This document shows, piece by piece, positions 1 to 7,808 of a stretch of DNA of 18,659 nucleotides. The stretch spans positions 1 to 18,659 of the forward strand of contig JADJPG010000108.1 in NCBI GenBank assembly GCA_016713365.1. Reading direction: 5' to 3'. Source of the stretch: Verrucomicrobiota bacterium (GTDB taxonomy: Bacteria; Verrucomicrobiota; Verrucomicrobiia; Limisphaerales; JADJPG01). Under the pieces are notes generated by a model. It was given only the letters and a program-made list of their open reading frames with translations, had not been told where the DNA came from and searched no databases. Numbering within the stretch: the stretch's first letter is position 1; every line of letters begins with the position of its first letter. Both the position numbers and the translations under genes were made by a program.

Positions 1-872
1 GGCACCTCCATCCAGCGCGTCTGGCCGGTGGCGAGTTCCACGGCGCCAACACGGCACGACGAATTCATCTCGCCGGTCTTGGGATACTTGATGAGCTGCG
101 TCGTGGGATAGAGGCCATCCGTGTTGTTCACCAGCGGCACTTCACGCACGCCCTCGGTGTCGAGCTGCCAGTAGGCGATGAATCGCCCGTCCGGGCTCCA
201 GCGAAAGCCGTCGCGCAGGAAGAACTCCTCCTCGTAGACCCAGTCGAAGGTCCCATTGATGATGTCCGGCGACGTGTTGGTGGTCAGCGCCGTGATGCGG
301 CGGCTCCGCAAGTCCTGCACGTAAATGTTCCGCTCGCGCACATAGGCCACGTGCTGGCCGTCCGGCGAGAACTTCGTGAACATGAGCGTCGAAGGCAGCG
401 CATCGCCGCCGAGCTTGAAGAGCTCGTGGCTCGACCGATCCAGCACCCAGTAATCGCCCCGGCTGTGCGTGCGCCAGACGCGCTTCGTGTTGGTGAATAG
501 CAACAGGCGCGACTTGTCCTTCGACCAGATGTGATCGTCGAGTCCCAGCGGCGACGACGCACCGGGCGGAACAAAGTCCGACGCCGGCACGAGGACTTCC
601 TTAGCACCCGTCTTCGGATCGTGACGCACCAAATCCCTCCCGCCGGACGGATCCTTCGAACTTTCGAACGTCGTGTAGCCCGAGCCGTCCTCCAGCCAGC
701 GCGCCGAGAATCCGTCGCCGCTGAACTCGCCCGAGTCGAAGATGCGCTTGACCGTGAGCAGCGAGGAATTCGTTTTGTCGGCTGCCCCGAGCTGCGCCGT
801 CGTGAGTACCAACGCCAAGCCCAGCCAGCAGGCCAATGAGAAAACGGGTCTTCGAGAATTCGGAGTGTTCAT
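1..872 (-). CDS. Dipeptidyl peptidase IV (S9B family), N-terminal part, cut by window edge
   Basis: S9B enzymes remove X-Pro or X-Ala dipeptides from peptide N-termini, outside the cytoplasm. The 290 visible residues begin with a signal peptide (MNTPNSRRPVFSLACWLGLA, cleavage near AQLGAAD). They continue as the DPP IV N-terminal beta-propeller. At about residues 209-218 is FDWVYEEEFF, the double-glutamate motif that in DPP IV anchors the substrate N-terminus; it is followed by FRWSPDGRFIAYWQLD and LIKYPKTGE, also typical of the family. The catalytic alpha/beta-hydrolase domain (Ser-Asp-His) lies beyond position 1 and cannot be checked. The ATG at 872 overlaps the TGA of the upstream gene (ATGA), which points to translational coupling, and the signal peptide directly after it supports this start. 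It is the last visible gene of the six-gene run that begins at 9035. Family assignment is confident; exact specificity is inferred. Confidence 0.9.
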   Translation of the reverse strand, partial: MNTPNSRRPVFSLACWLGLALVLTTAQLGAADKTNSSLLTVKRIFDSGEFSGDGFSARWLEDGSGYTTFESSKDPSGGRDLVRHDPKTGAKEVLVPASDFVPPGASSPLGLDDHIWSKDKSRLLLFTNTKRVWRTHSRGDYWVLDRSSHELFKLGGDALPSTLMFTKFSPDGQHVAYVRERNIYVQDLRSRRITALTTNTSPDIINGTFDWVYEEEFFLRDGFRWSPDGRFIAYWQLDTEGVREVPLVNNTDGLYPTTQLIKYPKTGEMNSSCRVGAVELATGQTRWMEV

Positions 873-3028
873 TTTTCGCCGAGTTGATGAATCGTACCGT
901 GCAGGGAACGTTCGATCTTCGAACCATCCGGCGCGGCGAGATTCACTTTCAGTTCGTAGCATTGCGTCGGAGCGAGCGCAGGAATCGCCAGCGTCACCGT
1001 GCGACCATCAGAGCTCAGGCTCGCGCCCGTGATCTCCAGCGAGTGTTCGTCGTAATGCTTCGAGCCGTAGTTCGCGCTGCGCTTGAGCGACCAGACTTTG
1101 ATCGCAAACGCGTCGGCCTTCACGCTCTCAGCCGCCAATGCTTCACTGAACGTCACCGACAACGCTCCCTTCGCAACGTGAATGCCAATTGGAACGTGCG
1201 CTGGCCTCTCGTTGCGACGAATGCGATGGAATCCTCCCGGCGCCGCGGCGTTGCCGGCCCAGCCGAACATGCCGCACATGTAGAGCTGACCGTCCTTGCC
1301 GAAGCGTCCGCGCATGATGCCCGTGGCAAAGCCCGGCATCGGCAGCTCGCACACCGCGCCCTGCCATTGACCGCCCACTTCCTCATGCGGCACCACGAAG
1401 GCGCGACCCATGCCGTAGCTGAGATTCAGCAACGCACCGCCAAGCGATCCCCAGGCGTTCTTCGGCACCCAGAGCAGCTCGGCGGGGCTGCGGTCCTTGG
1501 CGTTAGTGATCCATACCGTCGGCTGCTCCATCGCGGAGTCCGCGGTGTTCGTCACGCTGCTGTAGCCATACATGTTCCCGTAGAAACCGCCGGTCTTTAC
1601 CCGATTGATGCGATTCTTCGGCGTCCAGAAACCTTCCTGGTCGGTGACGAAGAACGTTCCGTCGTCGTTCAGGCAGACGCCGTTTGCCGCGCGGAAGCCC
1701 GTGGCGAGAATGTCCGTGCGCGCGCCGTCCGCGCTCACGCGCAGCAACGTGCCGTGATGCGGCACCACCGAGTCGAGCGCGTGGCGACCGGACTTCGCGT
1801 AGTAGAAGTTCCCCGCGGCATCCGTCTGCAGGCCCATCGCGAATTCGTGGAAGTGCTCGGTGACCTGGTGGTCGTTGTTGAAGTTCTCGATGAAGTCGGT
1901 CTCGCCGTCGCCATTCAAATCGCGCAGACGCACGAGTTGATCGCGGCAGGTGATGAACAGTTCGTCGCCGCGAAACTTCACGCCGAGCGGCTGGAAGAGC
2001 CCGCTCGCGATGCGGCGCCAGCGCAACGTCGCCGGAGCCGGAGCCATCAGCCCGTCCACACGCCACACATCGCCGTTCCAGGTCGCAACCACTGCGGCGT
2101 TGCCATCCGGCGTGAAATCGAACCCGCCCGGACGCATCCAACTCTGGCACGGATTCTCGACGGGCAGCGGAAACGTGTCGGTGATAAACGCGCCGTCGGC
2201 TTTGCCGGCCACCGAGGTCGTGGTGACTTCCTGCGTCCAGCGCGCCGGGCCGCCGCGGGTGAGTGGCTCCAGATCGAGCGAACCGACAACCATCTTGGCG
2301 AGAGCTGAGCGCGAGATGAACAGGCGCGTCTTCGCTCCACCGGGCAGTTCTGCGATCCAGAACCCGCCGTCCTTGCGCAACGAACCATCGCCCGCGATCG
2401 CGACGTTGACGGAGTCCGGCGCGACGCGCAGCAACAGCGGTTTCTTCGCCGCGCCGACGTTCAGTGTGCGGGTGAAGACGGAGTTGTCACCAGCGGTCGC
2501 CATCCCCGGCGATTCCAGCACGCGCACGCCGCCGATGCTCGCGGCGATGACCACTTTGTTGCTGTGGAGATAGGTTCCCTCGTAATGCGCCCATTCACGC
2601 GGGAGCGGCCCGTAGTGCTTCTTGTCCTTGCCGACCACGCGGGCGTCATCCCACTTGCCGTCAGGCGAGGCCCAGCCGGGACCGACGGGATTCACGAAGT
2701 GTCGTTCACCACTGAGGCTCGTGTGCGTGCCGTGACTGCCGTCGAAGGCGATGCCCTTCCAATCCACAAAATCGCCCGTGGTTGCCGCCGCCACGCGCAG
2801 CGTGTCGTGGTCATAAACCATCCACGCGCGACCTTTGCTCACGCCGCCCGGCCCGTCATCGAGACGAACTGCAATGCCCTTCTGCGCGATGTTGCCGGGC
2901 GCCACTTGCAGCGTCCAAAACAGCACCGGCCCGTAATCCATGCTCTGATAGGGCGGCAGCCGGTTTTGCGATGCCGCACCGAACACGGACAACGCGACAA
3001 AGGTGAGAGTGGCAAAGGCAATTTTCAT
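869..3028 (-). CDS. Secreted DUF6797-like beta-propeller protein (dehydrogenase-like, no haem motif)
   Basis: This is a 719-residue exported protein with a signal peptide (MKIAFATLTFVALSVFGAAS). Residues about 25-180 resemble the DUF6797 region found at the N-terminus of verrucomicrobial sugar-dehydrogenase or cytochrome-like proteins; that name is from memory. Residues about 300-605 form an NHL/PQQ-dehydrogenase-like beta-propeller with repeated GFDFTPDGN, GLQTDAAGNFYYA and GVCLNDDGTFFVTD blades. A calcium-loop-like DLNGDGETD lies at about 370-378. Residues about 610-719 look like a beta-sandwich tail. Related proteins often carry a C-terminal cytochrome c, but there is no CXXCH here, so it may bind or sense rather than oxidise. 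No substrate can be assigned. The stop is 15 bases beyond the enolase-family gene's neighbour start, that is, its ATG follows that gene's stop by 15 bases, and its own TGA overlaps the DPP IV start by 4 bases. Confidence 0.8.
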   Translation of the reverse strand: MKIAFATLTFVALSVFGAASQNRLPPYQSMDYGPVLFWTLQVAPGNIAQKGIAVRLDDGPGGVSKGRAWMVYDHDTLRVAAATTGDFVDWKGIAFDGSHGTHTSLSGERHFVNPVGPGWASPDGKWDDARVVGKDKKHYGPLPREWAHYEGTYLHSNKVVIAASIGGVRVLESPGMATAGDNSVFTRTLNVGAAKKPLLLRVAPDSVNVAIAGDGSLRKDGGFWIAELPGGAKTRLFISRSALAKMVVGSLDLEPLTRGGPARWTQEVTTTSVAGKADGAFITDTFPLPVENPCQSWMRPGGFDFTPDGNAAVVATWNGDVWRVDGLMAPAPATLRWRRIASGLFQPLGVKFRGDELFITCRDQLVRLRDLNGDGETDFIENFNNDHQVTEHFHEFAMGLQTDAAGNFYYAKSGRHALDSVVPHHGTLLRVSADGARTDILATGFRAANGVCLNDDGTFFVTDQEGFWTPKNRINRVKTGGFYGNMYGYSSVTNTADSAMEQPTVWITNAKDRSPAELLWVPKNAWGSLGGALLNLSYGMGRAFVVPHEEVGGQWQGAVCELPMPGFATGIMRGRFGKDGQLYMCGMFGWAGNAAAPGGFHRIRRNERPAHVPIGIHVAKGALSVTFSEALAAESVKADAFAIKVWSLKRSANYGSKHYDEHSLEITGASLSSDGRTVTLAIPALAPTQCYELKVNLAAPDGSKIERSLHGTIHQLGEK

Positions 3029-3043
3029 GGCGGTGGCGGCGCG

Positions 3044-4147
3044 TCATTCGACGACAACCACGCGCTTTCCCATCACGTCGAGTTTAGGCCGAATTCCGAG
3101 ACCCGGCGCCGTCGACGCGGCCATGCGACCGTTCACGCGTTGCGGCGCGCCATCGGCGGTGCTGACGGTGACGTAGCTGTTGAAGTCGGTCGTGCTGAAG
3201 AGGAACTCCGTGGGCGTGCTGTGCGCGAGATGCGCGATGGCCGCGGTCGCGATGTCGCCGCCCCAGGAATCTTCCAGCGTCATGCCGATGCCCATGCTCA
3301 CGCAGAGGTCGCGGGCTTGCTTGATTTTCGTGAGGCCGCCGAGCTTGCTGATCTTCAAGTTGACCACGTCCATCGCGAGATCCGACTTCGCGCGCAGAAG
3401 GATGCCGAGGTCGTCGATGTTTTCATCGAGCACGAACGGGTGCGGAATCTGACGGCGGACGGCGAGGCATTCCTCATAGGTCAGGCACGGCTGCTCGATG
3501 TAAACGTCTATGTCCCGCACCGCCTTTGCGATGCGCACGGCTTCGTGCTGCACCCAGCCAGTGTTCGCGTCGGCCACGAGGCGGTCGCCGGGCTGAAGCT
3601 TCGCGGCGACGGCGAAGATGCGTGCGATATCGACATCCGGATCGCCGCCGACCTTGAGCTGGAAACGGCGATAACCTTCCGCGCGATAGCCCGCGACCTT
3701 CGCCGCCATCTGCTCCGGCGATTCCTGCGAGATGGCGCGGTAGAGATGAATGTCCTCGCCATAACGTCCGCCGAGCAATTCGCACACGGGCAGACCGCTC
3801 GCCTGGCCGAGGATGTCCCAGCAGGCGATGTCGATGCCGCTCTTCACGTAGGGATGTCCCTTGAGCGCGGCGTCCATCTTGCGATTGAGCTTCACAAGCT
3901 GGCGCGGATCTTCGCCGAGCAAGTGCGGCCCGAGCTCGCGCAGACCGGCGCGCACGCCCTCGGCATACGCCGGCAGGTAAAACGGCCCGAGCGGACAGAC
4001 CTCGCCGTAGCCGATCAGGCCGGTGTCCGTCTCGACGCCGACGATGGTGCTGTCGAAGACGGTGACGGATTTGCCGCCGGACCATTTGTAGGTGGTTTCG
4101 TGCAACGGGAGTTCAACGCGATGGGCAAAGATGCGGACGATTTTCAT
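3044..4147 (-). CDS. Enolase-superfamily enzyme, MLE subgroup; hydroxyproline-betaine epimerase/cis-3-hydroxyproline dehydratase-like
   Basis: This is a 367-residue cytoplasmic enzyme without a signal peptide, of normal length for the family. It has the N-terminal capping domain (about 1-125) and a modified TIM barrel. Expected active-site residues are visible: the base Lys165 in FQLKVGG, metal ligands Asp193 (VADANTGW), Glu218 (YIEQPC) and Asp241 (VLDENIDD), and the opposite base Lys265 (NLKISKLGG). GYGEVCPLGPFYLPAYAEG (47-65), MDAALKGHPYVKSGIDIA (91-108) and EDSWGGDI (292-299) resemble, from memory, 4-hydroxyproline betaine 2-epimerase and cis-3-hydroxy-L-proline dehydratase more than muconate cycloisomerase or dipeptide epimerases. 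Two lysines on opposite faces fit an epimerase or dehydratase acting on an alpha-proton. It starts 18 bases after the metallopeptidase gene, in the same transcript. The superfamily is certain; the substrate is an inference. Confidence 0.88.
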   Translation of the reverse strand: MKIVRIFAHRVELPLHETTYKWSGGKSVTVFDSTIVGVETDTGLIGYGEVCPLGPFYLPAYAEGVRAGLRELGPHLLGEDPRQLVKLNRKMDAALKGHPYVKSGIDIACWDILGQASGLPVCELLGGRYGEDIHLYRAISQESPEQMAAKVAGYRAEGYRRFQLKVGGDPDVDIARIFAVAAKLQPGDRLVADANTGWVQHEAVRIAKAVRDIDVYIEQPCLTYEECLAVRRQIPHPFVLDENIDDLGILLRAKSDLAMDVVNLKISKLGGLTKIKQARDLCVSMGIGMTLEDSWGGDIATAAIAHLAHSTPTEFLFSTTDFNSYVTVSTADGAPQRVNGRMAASTAPGLGIRPKLDVMGKRVVVVE

Positions 4148-4165
4148 GATTCAAGAATGGGAAAG

Positions 4166-5320
4166 TTACTTCGACGGCTGCTGTGTTGTTCGCGGCGCGC
4201 TGGCTTCCGCCGCGTCACTGCGAGCCTGGGCCTTCTTTCGGATCTCAGCACGGGCTTTGGCAAGACGCTCGGGCCACGCGAACTTGGGCGCGGTCGCCGG
4301 ATCGTAGCCTTCGAGATGATCGCGGAGACGTGTCGCGGGCTTGGTATACTTCAACACCGTCTCGCCGAAGACTTCGCGACACAGCGCGGCGAGGCCGGAA
4401 TCGTATTCGAGCAGTTCGGCGCGCGTGTTCACGTGGTTATGGTCATGGTCGTTCTCGCGATTGTCGTCGAACCAGCTCTGAACGCCCTCGGCGAAATACT
4501 CGTGGTGATTCACAGAGGCATACTTGCCCTTCCATAGACTGGCCTTCATCGCGGCGGCGTATGCCGCCTTGACGCGCGAATCGAAGGTGGCATCTACGTT
4601 CGCCATGCCGCGCAGGTGAATGTTATGGGCCAGTTCGTGGATGAGAATGTTCTCGGTCGAATACGGATCGCCGGGGTAGCCCAGCAAATTCTCCTCGCCG
4701 CACGAGCAGAACGGATCGGTCTCGCTCCCGCCCATGCCGCGCGCGCGTGCGTCGCGAAAGTCGCGGGCGGAGATGCCGGGAAAGCCGGGTATCGGATCCT
4801 TCGCGAGCCATAGCCACTCCGGCTGATCGCAGGTGAATTCGTTCCACGCGAGAATGCAGAGTCGTGCGCCGCTCTTGACCATCGCCGCGCGCACATCCGG
4901 CCGCCGCGCGAGCATCAGGTCCACGAGGTAAGCCGCTTCCTTGAGCGCGTAGGGATTCACCTTGGCCGAAGCCACGATCGGAAATCCACCTGCCTTCACC
5001 CGCTGCGTGTAGAACGCCGGGATGCCCTCCGCGTCCGGCGGATCGAACCGCATCGCCTGGACCGGCACTTCGCTGGTGACAATGCGCTCGGCTTTATCAT
5101 CGCGACCCACGACCGCGAAGCGATGACCGAGCGTGGTGGTGATGATGGTGTTCTCGCCCGGCGCGACGGAGCCATTCGACACGCGCTCCGTGGCGGACTT
5201 GATCCAGAAAACGTCCATCGTCTGCGCGCTGCCGTTGATGAATTGCAGTTTCGGGCGCTCCGCCGCGCGCGCAGGAATCGCGGAGCACGCGAAGCAGACG
5301 AGCAGGACAAGGAGTTTCAT
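4166..5320 (-). CDS. Secreted zinc metallopeptidase with N-terminal VHL-like beta domain
   Basis: The product is 384 residues. A signal peptide (MKLLVLLVCFACSAIPARAA) precedes a region at about 25-75 that aligns without gaps to my recollection of the human VHL beta domain: FINGS, Trp39, APG and the GH at 65-66. The catalytic region has HELAH (228-232) and HHEYFAEG (272-279). The spacing fits a gluzincin in which Glu274 is the third zinc ligand, as in the EFFAE of anthrax lethal factor. A CSCG segment (205-208), an acidic His cluster DHDHNH (291-296) and a charged C-terminal tail follow. It is likely a periplasmic or secreted protease whose VHL-like domain binds the substrate. The ATG at 5320 places the signal peptide correctly. 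A TTG at 5353, overlapping the upstream TGA, would add 11 residues and cannot be excluded. The natural substrate is unknown. Confidence 0.82.
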   Translation of the reverse strand: MKLLVLLVCFACSAIPARAAERPKLQFINGSAQTMDVFWIKSATERVSNGSVAPGENTIITTTLGHRFAVVGRDDKAERIVTSEVPVQAMRFDPPDAEGIPAFYTQRVKAGGFPIVASAKVNPYALKEAAYLVDLMLARRPDVRAAMVKSGARLCILAWNEFTCDQPEWLWLAKDPIPGFPGISARDFRDARARGMGGSETDPFCSCGEENLLGYPGDPYSTENILIHELAHNIHLRGMANVDATFDSRVKAAYAAAMKASLWKGKYASVNHHEYFAEGVQSWFDDNRENDHDHNHVNTRAELLEYDSGLAALCREVFGETVLKYTKPATRLRDHLEGYDPATAPKFAWPERLAKARAEIRKKAQARSDAAEASAPRTTQQPSK

Positions 5321-5349
5321 GCGATGGGAGGCTCGGTCAGCGCGAGGAA

Positions 5350-7788
5350 TCAAGGTGTCACTCGTTTCAGTTCAGGCAGCTCTTGCGAGGCTTGGATCTT
5401 GGCGATCGCATCGCGGACGGCAGCGGCTTTTCTCTTGCTGAGTGAGAGCGGGAAGTCCGGCTCGCCTTTGTCAAAGTTCGCGGCGATCTCATGGAGGCGC
5501 GGGACGACGCGCCGGGCTTGTCCGCCGTATTTCACCAGGGTTTCCAAAATCTCCGGCGTACGAATTTCGCTCGCCCACGGATTTTGCCCGACCAGATAGT
5601 CAACGCTGCCTTGAATGCCTTCCTCCACGTGATGTTGAGCGAACAGTTTCAATCCATTGACCCGGACGTCATCGGCGAACATTTCGCCGCTTGGCGCGGG
5701 TTTGACGATCGCTTCCTGGATGGCCGGAAGCAGCGGGCGGATGTCTTCAAAGCTGAGGAGCGGGTAGATCTCGCTGATTTGTGAGCGGGCGCGGCCGTCC
5801 TGGTTTTGCAGGCCGCGGGTCATGGCGGTGCGGAGTTTCTCGCGGTCCACACCTTCGAGCGTGCGGTTGCGCTTGAGCAGCTTTCCGAAGACTGCGAACG
5901 AGAAGTAACGCTGCTCCATGCCCCGCGGGTCTCCTTCGCCGGGGCCGGCATTCACGCGGTCCAGCATCTCCGGCAGTGCGGGCAGCGCCGGCTTGCCGAT
6001 GGCGGCGAGGGCTTCGCCTGCTTTCACGCGCAGCCAAAGGTCTCGATGCTGAAGCGTCTCGCGAAGTTTCGGCACGGCCGGCGCAGCCTGTCCTCCGAAC
6101 GCTTCCAGCGCGCTGCAGGCGCCGAGGCGAGTTTCCAGTTGCGGCGAGTCGAGCAGCGCGATGACGGCCTGGACCGGGCGCTCCTTGAGTTTCGCGAGTG
6201 CCGCCGCCGCGCGTTCGCGCACGATGGGCGACCAGGAGCCCAAGCGCTTGAGTAACTCGGCCTCGCCGAGCGCGAGGTAGAAGCCCGTGCGGTCCTTGTT
6301 CGTCCAGCCACGACCGTCGGCGATGATGCTCTGTGCGGTCTCGGCGGTGAACAGCTGAACGATGCCGGGCCTTTTCCCGGTGAGCGTGATCTTCTTCAAC
6401 GGCACCGCGTAGCCGAGCAGATACGCGCCGGTTGCGTCCCAGCCCTCGTAGCTGTCGAAGCCCGGCTCGGGCGGGCCTTGATGCGGGAACGTGCCGTCCC
6501 AACGGCGGGCGAGATCGTGATAGGCGGTTCCGAACTCCTTCATCCAGGCACCCGTCGCCTGCGGCCCGGCCTGGGCAATGGCGGGCAAGGACCAGAGCAT
6601 GTTGAAGTAATTTCCGGTGTGACCTTGATCGCGTTCATTGCCATGCGCGGCGGTGGCCATGCGGGTGAAGAACTCCGCGCCGTTCGCTTCACCGAGCCGG
6701 TTGAAAAGCACGGCGGCCATGCCGCACTTGCCGTTGTCCTCGTGACCTTCCATCCACGGAGCGTGATCGCCATAGGGCACCGAGCCTTTGCCGATGTAGA
6801 AACGCATTAGCCGCGCGCTGAGTTCGATGGCACGAGGAATCTCCGGGTCTTTCAAGCCCGCGTCGCGCGACAAGATGAGGCCGATGGTGAGCGGCAGCCC
6901 GGGCGAGTTCATCATGCCGTAGCCGCCGAGTCGTCCGTCCGGTTTCGCAAAACCGTGTCCCCACGAGCCGACGGCGCTCTGCCCCTTCGCCGCCTCCAGC
7001 GCGAGACGGCGCAGACCGGGCAGCACCGACTGGTCGCCGGTCGCCGTGGTGTATTCGGCGAGGAAGATCATCACGTAGCCGTAATACCAAGTTTGCATGG
7101 AGTTCGCCTTGAACTCCGCTGCCCACTGCGCCTCGCGTTTCACAAGCGGCAGATGCCCCGCATCGCCGCTCGCGAGCAGCGCGAGTGCATTGAGCGAGCG
7201 CGGGATGCCATCCGTCTTCTTCGCGTAATCCGGCGCGGCCACACGCGCGGCCAGCGCCTTGATGCCCTGCTCGAAAACGCGCTTCGACTTCGGGCAATCA
7301 AACGGCGCCGTCGCGCTGAACGAGCCCATCACCGGCAGCGTCACCACGACCTCATTCGTCCGCCCGGAGCGCCAGCGGGTGAGCGCCAGTTTGCCGCCGC
7401 CCGCTTCCGTTTCCGCAGCCGTGATGGCGCGTCCCAACTCAGTACGGGGGTCGAACGAAAACTCCTTCCCGCCTGCGCCGAGCAGCACGTCGCCCACGGC
7501 CAGCACGCCCTCCGCCGGCGAACCTTTGTCCACGGTGGTGACCTTCACCTGCCGCGCGTCGGAGGTCACCATCTTGTCGCAAAACATCCAGCCGCGCGCC
7601 CCGGTCGGACCGAGGTTCCAGTCGTGCTTGGCACTCGCGGGAATGGCGTCGCCCTTGGTGAAATCAGGAATGGTCAGAGCCTTGCCGCCCGACGCGGCTG
7701 GCGCAGAAAGAGCGATGCCGAACCACCCGGCACAGAGGAGAGCAAGCGCCGCGAACCTTGGGCTGGTGAGAGTGGCGATGGCATTCAT
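5350..7788 (-). CDS. Exported PDZ + alpha-helical + HEAT-repeat protein (probably DUF6288 family)
   Basis: This is an 812-residue protein with an N-terminal hydrophobic signal (residues 7-32, LALLCAGWFGIALSAPAA). A PDZ-like domain at about 80-155 contains VDKGSPAEGVLAVGDVLLGAGG. A long helical region at about 165-510 has conserved aromatic and Gly patches (TWYYGYVMIFLAEY, YGDHAPWMEGHEDNGKCGMA, GHTGNYFNMLWSLP) and may form an alpha/alpha-toroid like some terpenoid-cyclase or glycosidase folds. HEAT-like repeats occupy about 515-615 (WSPIVRERAAAALAKL, LETRLGACSALEAFG, LWLRVKAGEALAAIG). The rest is helical. The overall shape matches what I remember as DUF6288 proteins of Verrucomicrobiota and Planctomycetes, with no known activity. 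It probably works in the periplasm as a peptide-binding scaffold, or as an unrecognised enzyme through the helical core. It lies 20 bases downstream of the esterase gene. I cannot name a catalytic residue. Confidence 0.78.
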   Translation of the reverse strand: MNAIATLTSPRFAALALLCAGWFGIALSAPAASGGKALTIPDFTKGDAIPASAKHDWNLGPTGARGWMFCDKMVTSDARQVKVTTVDKGSPAEGVLAVGDVLLGAGGKEFSFDPRTELGRAITAAETEAGGGKLALTRWRSGRTNEVVVTLPVMGSFSATAPFDCPKSKRVFEQGIKALAARVAAPDYAKKTDGIPRSLNALALLASGDAGHLPLVKREAQWAAEFKANSMQTWYYGYVMIFLAEYTTATGDQSVLPGLRRLALEAAKGQSAVGSWGHGFAKPDGRLGGYGMMNSPGLPLTIGLILSRDAGLKDPEIPRAIELSARLMRFYIGKGSVPYGDHAPWMEGHEDNGKCGMAAVLFNRLGEANGAEFFTRMATAAHGNERDQGHTGNYFNMLWSLPAIAQAGPQATGAWMKEFGTAYHDLARRWDGTFPHQGPPEPGFDSYEGWDATGAYLLGYAVPLKKITLTGKRPGIVQLFTAETAQSIIADGRGWTNKDRTGFYLALGEAELLKRLGSWSPIVRERAAAALAKLKERPVQAVIALLDSPQLETRLGACSALEAFGGQAAPAVPKLRETLQHRDLWLRVKAGEALAAIGKPALPALPEMLDRVNAGPGEGDPRGMEQRYFSFAVFGKLLKRNRTLEGVDREKLRTAMTRGLQNQDGRARSQISEIYPLLSFEDIRPLLPAIQEAIVKPAPSGEMFADDVRVNGLKLFAQHHVEEGIQGSVDYLVGQNPWASEIRTPEILETLVKYGGQARRVVPRLHEIAANFDKGEPDFPLSLSKRKAAAVRDAIAKIQASQELPELKRVTP

Positions 7789-7808
7789 GGTTTCAGAACT
7801 GGTTCAAT

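Noticed and set aside
836..2308. Plus-strand open frame of 490 codons opposite the DUF6797-like gene
   Set aside because: Arg/His/Ala-rich shadow of a clear exported protein, with no signal, domain or start context.
2564..4537. Plus-strand open frame of 657 codons antisense to the enolase-family gene and parts of its neighbours
   Set aside because: It crosses three well-supported minus-strand genes, its product is low-complexity and Arg/His/Ala/Val-rich, and it contains no domain. It arises from GC-rich third positions on the other strand.
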